From: Bacteroidales bacterium UBA7569
Lineage (GTDB): Bacteria; Bacteroidota; Bacteroidia; Bacteroidales; Paludibacteraceae
Length of the DNA: 16,502 nucleotides
Reading direction: 5' to 3'
Assembly: GCA_002477945.1 (NCBI GenBank)
Contig: DLLF01000036.1
Location: 11,294-27,795, forward strand
This document shows positions 12,877 through 16,502 of the stretch, piece after piece (the stretch's first letter is position 1; each line of letters begins with the position of its first letter). The notes under the pieces are model-generated. The model was not told where the DNA came from and did no database searches. It saw only the letters and a list, made by a program, of their open reading frames with translations. The position numbers and the translations under genes were made by a program.

Positions 12877-14928
12877 ATGAAAGATATACACCAAATAATC
12901 AACCGCCGTATCCTTATCGCAATAGGGCAAATCTCCATATTCTTTGCCGTGGTTGTCCTCTGCGCAATTATGTTTCCCCGTCGCTCGGAATACTTCAAAT
13001 ACTTCTATGAAGTGGGAAAACCCTGGGGCTACGAACTTCTTACAGCCGAAAAAGACTTCCCCGTTTACAAAACCGAACCGGCGTTGAAGGAAGAACGGGC
13101 GCAGGTACTCCGCAATTATGCTCCGTACTACAATATCGACCTCATGCTCTCGCAGCAATTTATCGGAGAGATTATGCAATCCGCACAAACCGACTCTCTT
13201 TCCGACGAGGCGAAAAACTATCTGCGGGGAAAACTTTCCGCCGTCTATGCAAAAGGAGTACTGGGACTGCCCGATGTGGAGAGGCTCGCACAAACAGGTC
13301 AAAACCGCATAACGATAGTCAACGACCGTCGCGTGGCGTCCACGGTGCTGGTTCGCGATTGTTATACGCCGCGAACAGCCTATTCCGCTGTCGTCGATAT
13401 GGCACCGGCCTCTTTCCGGCATAAACTGAAGAACCTCGACTTGAACAACGACCTCCAACCCAATCTCGTATTCGATAGCATCACATCTTCGCAGGCAAAG
13501 CAAAGCCTTTTGGACGGAGTCTCGCTCACCGAAGGGATGGTGCAGGCGGGAGCAAAAATCATTGATCGGGGAGAGATCGTCACCGAAAGCACGGCTCAAG
13601 TCCTCAATTCCATGCGCATCGCCTACGAGGATGATGGCAATCACAGGCAGTCGGTCTTGTCCCGTGTGGGTGATGTCGCATTGCTTTGTCTTTTTCTGGC
13701 AATGCTGGTGGTCTATTTGGGTATGTTCCGTCGCAAGTGGCTGACCGATTTTAGGACACTTCTCTTCTTTGCTCTCCTCATTGTCCTGATGGTTGGACTC
13801 TCTTGCGCCACGCTCGGATATACCAAGTTTAGTATCTATCTCGTGCCGTTCGCATGGGTTCCCATAATGGTCTGCGTGTTCTACGACTCACGTACGGCGT
13901 TTGTTCTCCATCTCGTCACTGTACTCATTGTCTCCATCGTCGTACCCGCACCCTTCGATTTCCTGGTTGTCCAGATTACGGCAGGGATGGTGGCTGTATC
14001 AAGTCTCAAGGAAATGACGCAACGCGCCCAATTGGCACACACAGCAGGATGGATATTGCTGACCTGTGTCCTCGTCTATACCGCATTTACTCTTGCTGTC
14101 ACGGGGGATGCAGCCATGCTTCGCTGGCAAATCTACCTCTGTTTCTTAATCAATGCCCTCCTGGTGGTCTTCGCCTACGGATTGGTCTATCTCTGTGAGA
14201 AAAGTTTCGGCTTTGTATCCTCTATCACATTGGTCGAACTCACCAATGTCAACAGTCACCTCATGATGGAGTTCGCAGAGAAAGCACCAGGTACTTTCCA
14301 ACACTCGCTCCAGGTGAGCAATCTTGCCACCGAGGCGGCAAGAAAAGTGAATGCCAACGCGCTCCTCGTGCGCACGGGGGCGTTATATCATGACATCGGC
14401 AAAATGGCAAATCCGCAATACTTTACGGAGAACCAGTTGGATCATGTCAACCCTCTCAAAGACCTCCCATACGACCAAGCGGCGCAAATCATTATCTCGC
14501 ACGTCTCCGAAGGTATCCGCATAGCACAGAAACACAAACTTCCTGCCGCCATCATACGCTTTATCGCTACGCATCATGGAACAAGCCGCACGGGCTATTT
14601 CTACAATAGTTATGTCAACGAACACCCCGGTGAGACAATCGATCCTGCTCCTTTCACCTATCCCGGACCACGTCCTACCACAAAGGAAGGGGGAATCCTT
14701 ATGATGGCGGATGCGGTGGAAGCCTGCTCACGCTCTTTGTCTGAATATACACCAGAGAGCATATCCGAAATGGTTGAGAAAATTGTCGGAGCACAAGTGG
14801 CAAACGGACAACTCAAGGAGACACCGCTCAGTTTCAAAGATGTGGAAGATATCAAGGAAGTCTTCAAAGAGAAACTGACCAATATGTACCATCACCGCAT
14901 TGCTTATCCCGAACTGAAGAAACAGTAA
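12877..14928 (+). CDS. 7TM-HD membrane phosphohydrolase (PgpH type)
   Basis: This 683-residue protein has one N-terminal membrane helix (about 11-33), an extracytoplasmic 7TMR-HDED domain (about 40-255), a cluster of about seven membrane segments (265-442) and a cytoplasmic HD domain. The HD metal ligands are visible: H476 in EKAPGTFQHSLQV, HDIGKM (H505, D506), SHVSEG (H542), HH (566-567) and MMADAVEA (D612). Relatives such as Listeria PgpH hydrolyse cyclic di-AMP to pApA, so control of that messenger is the likely role. No diadenylate cyclase lies in this window to support it. It follows tadA by 43 bases and precedes dusB by 8. Confidence 0.9.
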   Translation: MKDIHQIINRRILIAIGQISIFFAVVVLCAIMFPRRSEYFKYFYEVGKPWGYELLTAEKDFPVYKTEPALKEERAQVLRNYAPYYNIDLMLSQQFIGEIMQSAQTDSLSDEAKNYLRGKLSAVYAKGVLGLPDVERLAQTGQNRITIVNDRRVASTVLVRDCYTPRTAYSAVVDMAPASFRHKLKNLDLNNDLQPNLVFDSITSSQAKQSLLDGVSLTEGMVQAGAKIIDRGEIVTESTAQVLNSMRIAYEDDGNHRQSVLSRVGDVALLCLFLAMLVVYLGMFRRKWLTDFRTLLFFALLIVLMVGLSCATLGYTKFSIYLVPFAWVPIMVCVFYDSRTAFVLHLVTVLIVSIVVPAPFDFLVVQITAGMVAVSSLKEMTQRAQLAHTAGWILLTCVLVYTAFTLAVTGDAAMLRWQIYLCFLINALLVVFAYGLVYLCEKSFGFVSSITLVELTNVNSHLMMEFAEKAPGTFQHSLQVSNLATEAARKVNANALLVRTGALYHDIGKMANPQYFTENQLDHVNPLKDLPYDQAAQIIISHVSEGIRIAQKHKLPAAIIRFIATHHGTSRTGYFYNSYVNEHPGETIDPAPFTYPGPRPTTKEGGILMMADAVEACSRSLSEYTPESISEMVEKIVGAQVANGQLKETPLSFKDVEDIKEVFKEKLTNMYHHRIAYPELKKQ

Positions 14929-14936
14929 AGACTGCC

Positions 14937-15905
14937 ATGACGCACTATCCGCTCTATCTTGCCCCTATGGAGGATGTCACCGATCCTGCTTTCCGGATGC
15001 TGTGTAAAAGTTTCGGAGCGGATAAGGTGTACACCGAGTTCGTCAGTGCGGAGGCTTTGGTGCGTAGCGTGCGCCGTACGGAGCAGAAACTGACCATTCA
15101 CGATGCCGAACGTCCCGTGGCAATACAAATTTATGGTCGGGATGTGGACGCTATGGCGCAGGCGGCTCGTATCGTGGAAGAAGCGCAACCGGATAGTATA
15201 GACCTGAACTTCGGTTGTCCCGTCAAGAAAGTGGCAGGCAAGGGCGCCGGAGCGGGGATGTTGCGCGATGTCCCCAAGATGCTGGAAATCACGAGGGCAG
15301 TGGTTAAGGCGGTCTCTCTCCCTGTGTCGGTCAAAACTCGGCTCGGTTGGGACGATAACAGCAAGATTATAGTGGAACTGGCGGAGCAATTGCAGGATTG
15401 TGGTATCTCTGCCCTCACTATACATGGTCGCACGCGCCAGCAGATGTATCGGGGGGAGGCCGATTGGGAACTGATCGGACAGGTGAAAAACAATCCCCGT
15501 ATGCATATTCCCATCATAGGTAATGGTGATGTCACCACGCCGCAGAGAGCCCGAGAGTGCTTCTTGCGCTATGGCGTCGATGCTGTGATGATAGGTCGTG
15601 CCACATTTGGTCATCCCTGGATATTCATGGAGATGAAGCATTATCTGCAAACAGGCGAACTCATGCCTGCTCCGTCTATGCAGTGGCAGATGGATATACT
15701 CAAAGAACATGTTGATAGCAGCATTGCTTGGCTGGGCGATGAGCGGAAAGGGATTGTCCATTCGCGCAGGCATTTTGCGGCATCGCCTGTGTTCAAGGGA
15801 TTGCCCGATTTCAAGCAAACCCGTATTCAACTCCTTCGTACCGAAAACAGAGACGAACTGTTTGCTCTGATGGACGAAATTGTCGGTCGCTATTCTCAGA
15901 CTTGA
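14937..15905 (+). CDS. dusB: tRNA-dihydrouridine synthase (DusB-like)
   Basis: This 322-residue FMN enzyme reduces uridine to dihydrouridine in tRNA. A TIM-barrel domain (about 1-240) contains LAPMEDVTDPAFR (8-20), IQIYG (63-67), DLNFGCPVKKVAGKGAG (89-105) with the catalytic Cys94, SVKTRLGW (131-138), TIHGRTR (161-167) and IPIIGNGDV (191-199). A helical tRNA-binding domain follows. The length is normal. Which uridine positions it modifies cannot be read from the sequence, so the B subtype is by general similarity. Its stop shares one base with the next ATG (TGATG). Confidence 0.92.
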   Translation: MTHYPLYLAPMEDVTDPAFRMLCKSFGADKVYTEFVSAEALVRSVRRTEQKLTIHDAERPVAIQIYGRDVDAMAQAARIVEEAQPDSIDLNFGCPVKKVAGKGAGAGMLRDVPKMLEITRAVVKAVSLPVSVKTRLGWDDNSKIIVELAEQLQDCGISALTIHGRTRQQMYRGEADWELIGQVKNNPRMHIPIIGNGDVTTPQRARECFLRYGVDAVMIGRATFGHPWIFMEMKHYLQTGELMPAPSMQWQMDILKEHVDSSIAWLGDERKGIVHSRRHFAASPVFKGLPDFKQTRIQLLRTENRDELFALMDEIVGRYSQT

Positions 15906-16273
15906 TGAAGAGACGCAAGGGCATATTGTTTCTCGTGCTGGTTTGTCTCGTCTTGTGGCAGACTCTTCCCGCTGTATCTGTTCCTGCATCGTCTGCGGGC
16001 AATGGAGATTGTTCTTCGCAACCGGCACCTGTCGACTGCTGCTTCCGGGCTGCGCAAGCCGCCTTGCCCCCTGCACAGATAATGAAGGTGCTGCAGTTCA
16101 GCCTGCAATGCCCTGTCTGCAAAGTCCATACCTCCTCCTTTTTTACGGTCTATAGCAATGTGGCGAATGTTTGTCTGACTCGCTGCGAAAACGCTTACAT
16201 ATTGGCGGCGCAAACGTTTTTCCGTGGTTTGCCCGAATATGCGATAGCCTATCTGTTTATTGCTTTCTGGTAA
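15905..16273 (+). CDS. Small secreted or membrane protein of unknown function
   Basis: I do not recognise this 122-residue product. It begins MKRRKG followed by a strongly hydrophobic stretch (about 7-25), a signal peptide or anchor. The rest has at least six cysteines (among them DCC and CPVC) and a hydrophobic C-terminus. The ATG overlaps the dusB stop by one base, which supports it as a real gene in this operon; a TTG one codon earlier is also possible. A competing open frame on the minus strand (15896-16372) has no recognisable features. The CPVC and CC pairs might bind metal or form disulfides, but this is speculation. Confidence 0.55.
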   Translation: MKRRKGILFLVLVCLVLWQTLPAVSVPASSAGNGDCSSQPAPVDCCFRAAQAALPPAQIMKVLQFSLQCPVCKVHTSSFFTVYSNVANVCLTRCENAYILAAQTFFRGLPEYAIAYLFIAFW

Positions 16274-16375
16274 AGGATATGCATAGGCTTTCCTGATACT
16301 GTAAAGATGTGCTGCTGAGGAAGGGTTAGCCTCTGCAATGCATCTTTTGCCGGTATATATTCTTTTTACCAAAGG

Positions 16376-16408
16376 TTCTCGACAAATGTTGAGAAGATTT
16401 TCTTAACC
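16376..16408 (+). terminator. Candidate terminator of the gldE-dusB operon
   Basis: An eight-pair stem (16376-16383 with 16388-16395, one G-T pair, AAAT loop) is followed by GATTTTCTT. The stem is A/T-rich and moderate, so termination strength is uncertain. Nothing else is recognised in 16274-16375. Confidence 0.5.
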
Positions 16409-16420
16409 TGTCAAGGATTA

Positions 16421-16500
16421 TAAATAACCACCTGTTGGCGGAATTATTTGGAAAAGCACGTGTCAGCGTGTCAGTTTCCGTCGGCATTGTGTCGGGTGTC
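16421..16500 (+). repeat. Dispersed intergenic repeat, copy B
   Basis: This is a diverged copy of 8563-8639, in the same orientation and at a similar place just after a gene cluster. It ends in the same 15 bases, ATTGTGTCGGGTGTC (16486-16500), and also shares GTCAGCGTG (16462-16470). The window ends two bases later, so whether G-rich palindromes follow here as they do after copy A cannot be seen. Confidence 0.6.
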
Positions 16501-16502
16501 AA

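Noticed and set aside
15896..16372. A 158-codon minus-strand open frame at the end of the window
   Set aside because: It overlaps the dusB end and the coupled small gene, and its translation has no signal peptide or motif. The plus-strand frame has better context.

Overview
The window looks like a chromosomal segment from a member of the Bacteroidales (phylum Bacteroidota). Evidence for this: three near-consensus Bacteroidota promoters (TTG/TTTG, a spacer of 19-20 bases, then TAnnTTTG), a gldE-gldD pair, a GGGP-synthase domain of the type common in this phylum, and secreted proteins with BspA-like repeats. I cannot name the genus.

Layout. (1) 145-2029: two divergent housekeeping genes, prmC (release-factor methyltransferase, minus strand) and ribD (riboflavin biosynthesis, plus strand). 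(2) 2030-9118: an accessory block, all on the plus strand, with C-rich tandem repeats at both ends. It holds a diversity-generating retroelement (DGR), a secreted repeat protein whose start overlaps the stop of the DGR reverse transcriptase, and an AAA/DUF4143 ATPase with its own promoter. (3) 9119-16273: a tightly packed operon-like run: gldE, gldD, a fused phosphopantetheinyl transferase/GGGP synthase, tadA, a 7TM-HD phosphohydrolase of the PgpH type, dusB and a small secreted or membrane protein. (4) 16274-16502: a possible terminator and a diverged copy of an intergenic repeat also seen at 8563.

The system of most interest is the DGR (2164-5464). Its parts in order are: a promoter and a 365-base, strongly structured leader; a secreted target protein with a C-type-lectin-like (FGE/Fib_succ/DUF1566-type) C-terminal domain; the variable repeat (VR) at the 3' end of that gene; two hairpins; a small accessory protein with weak resemblance to MutS domain I; the template repeat (TR); and the reverse transcriptase. 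VR (3108-3302) and TR (4117-4311) align without gaps over 195 bases. By my hand count they differ at 37 positions, and every one of these is an adenine in TR (26 A to G, 9 A to T, 2 A to C). This is the signature of adenine-specific mutagenic retrohoming. All 22 asparagine codons of TR are changed in VR, mostly to Gly, Ser and Tyr.

How the parts would work together (inference from characterised DGRs): the TR transcript is copied by the RT with errors at adenines. The cDNA then replaces VR, guided by the unmutated 3' block and a hairpin that is present after VR and absent after TR. The diversified protein is exported by its signal peptide and displays a changed ligand-binding surface.

Other points: the PPTase-GGGPS fusion is unusual. 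The (CCCCTAA)n telomere-like repeats could form G-quadruplexes on the complementary strand. Structured RNA candidates lie at 2234-2482, 3344-3415 and 7038-7158. All counts and base pairings were done by eye; family assignments come from recognised motifs and were not checked by database search.
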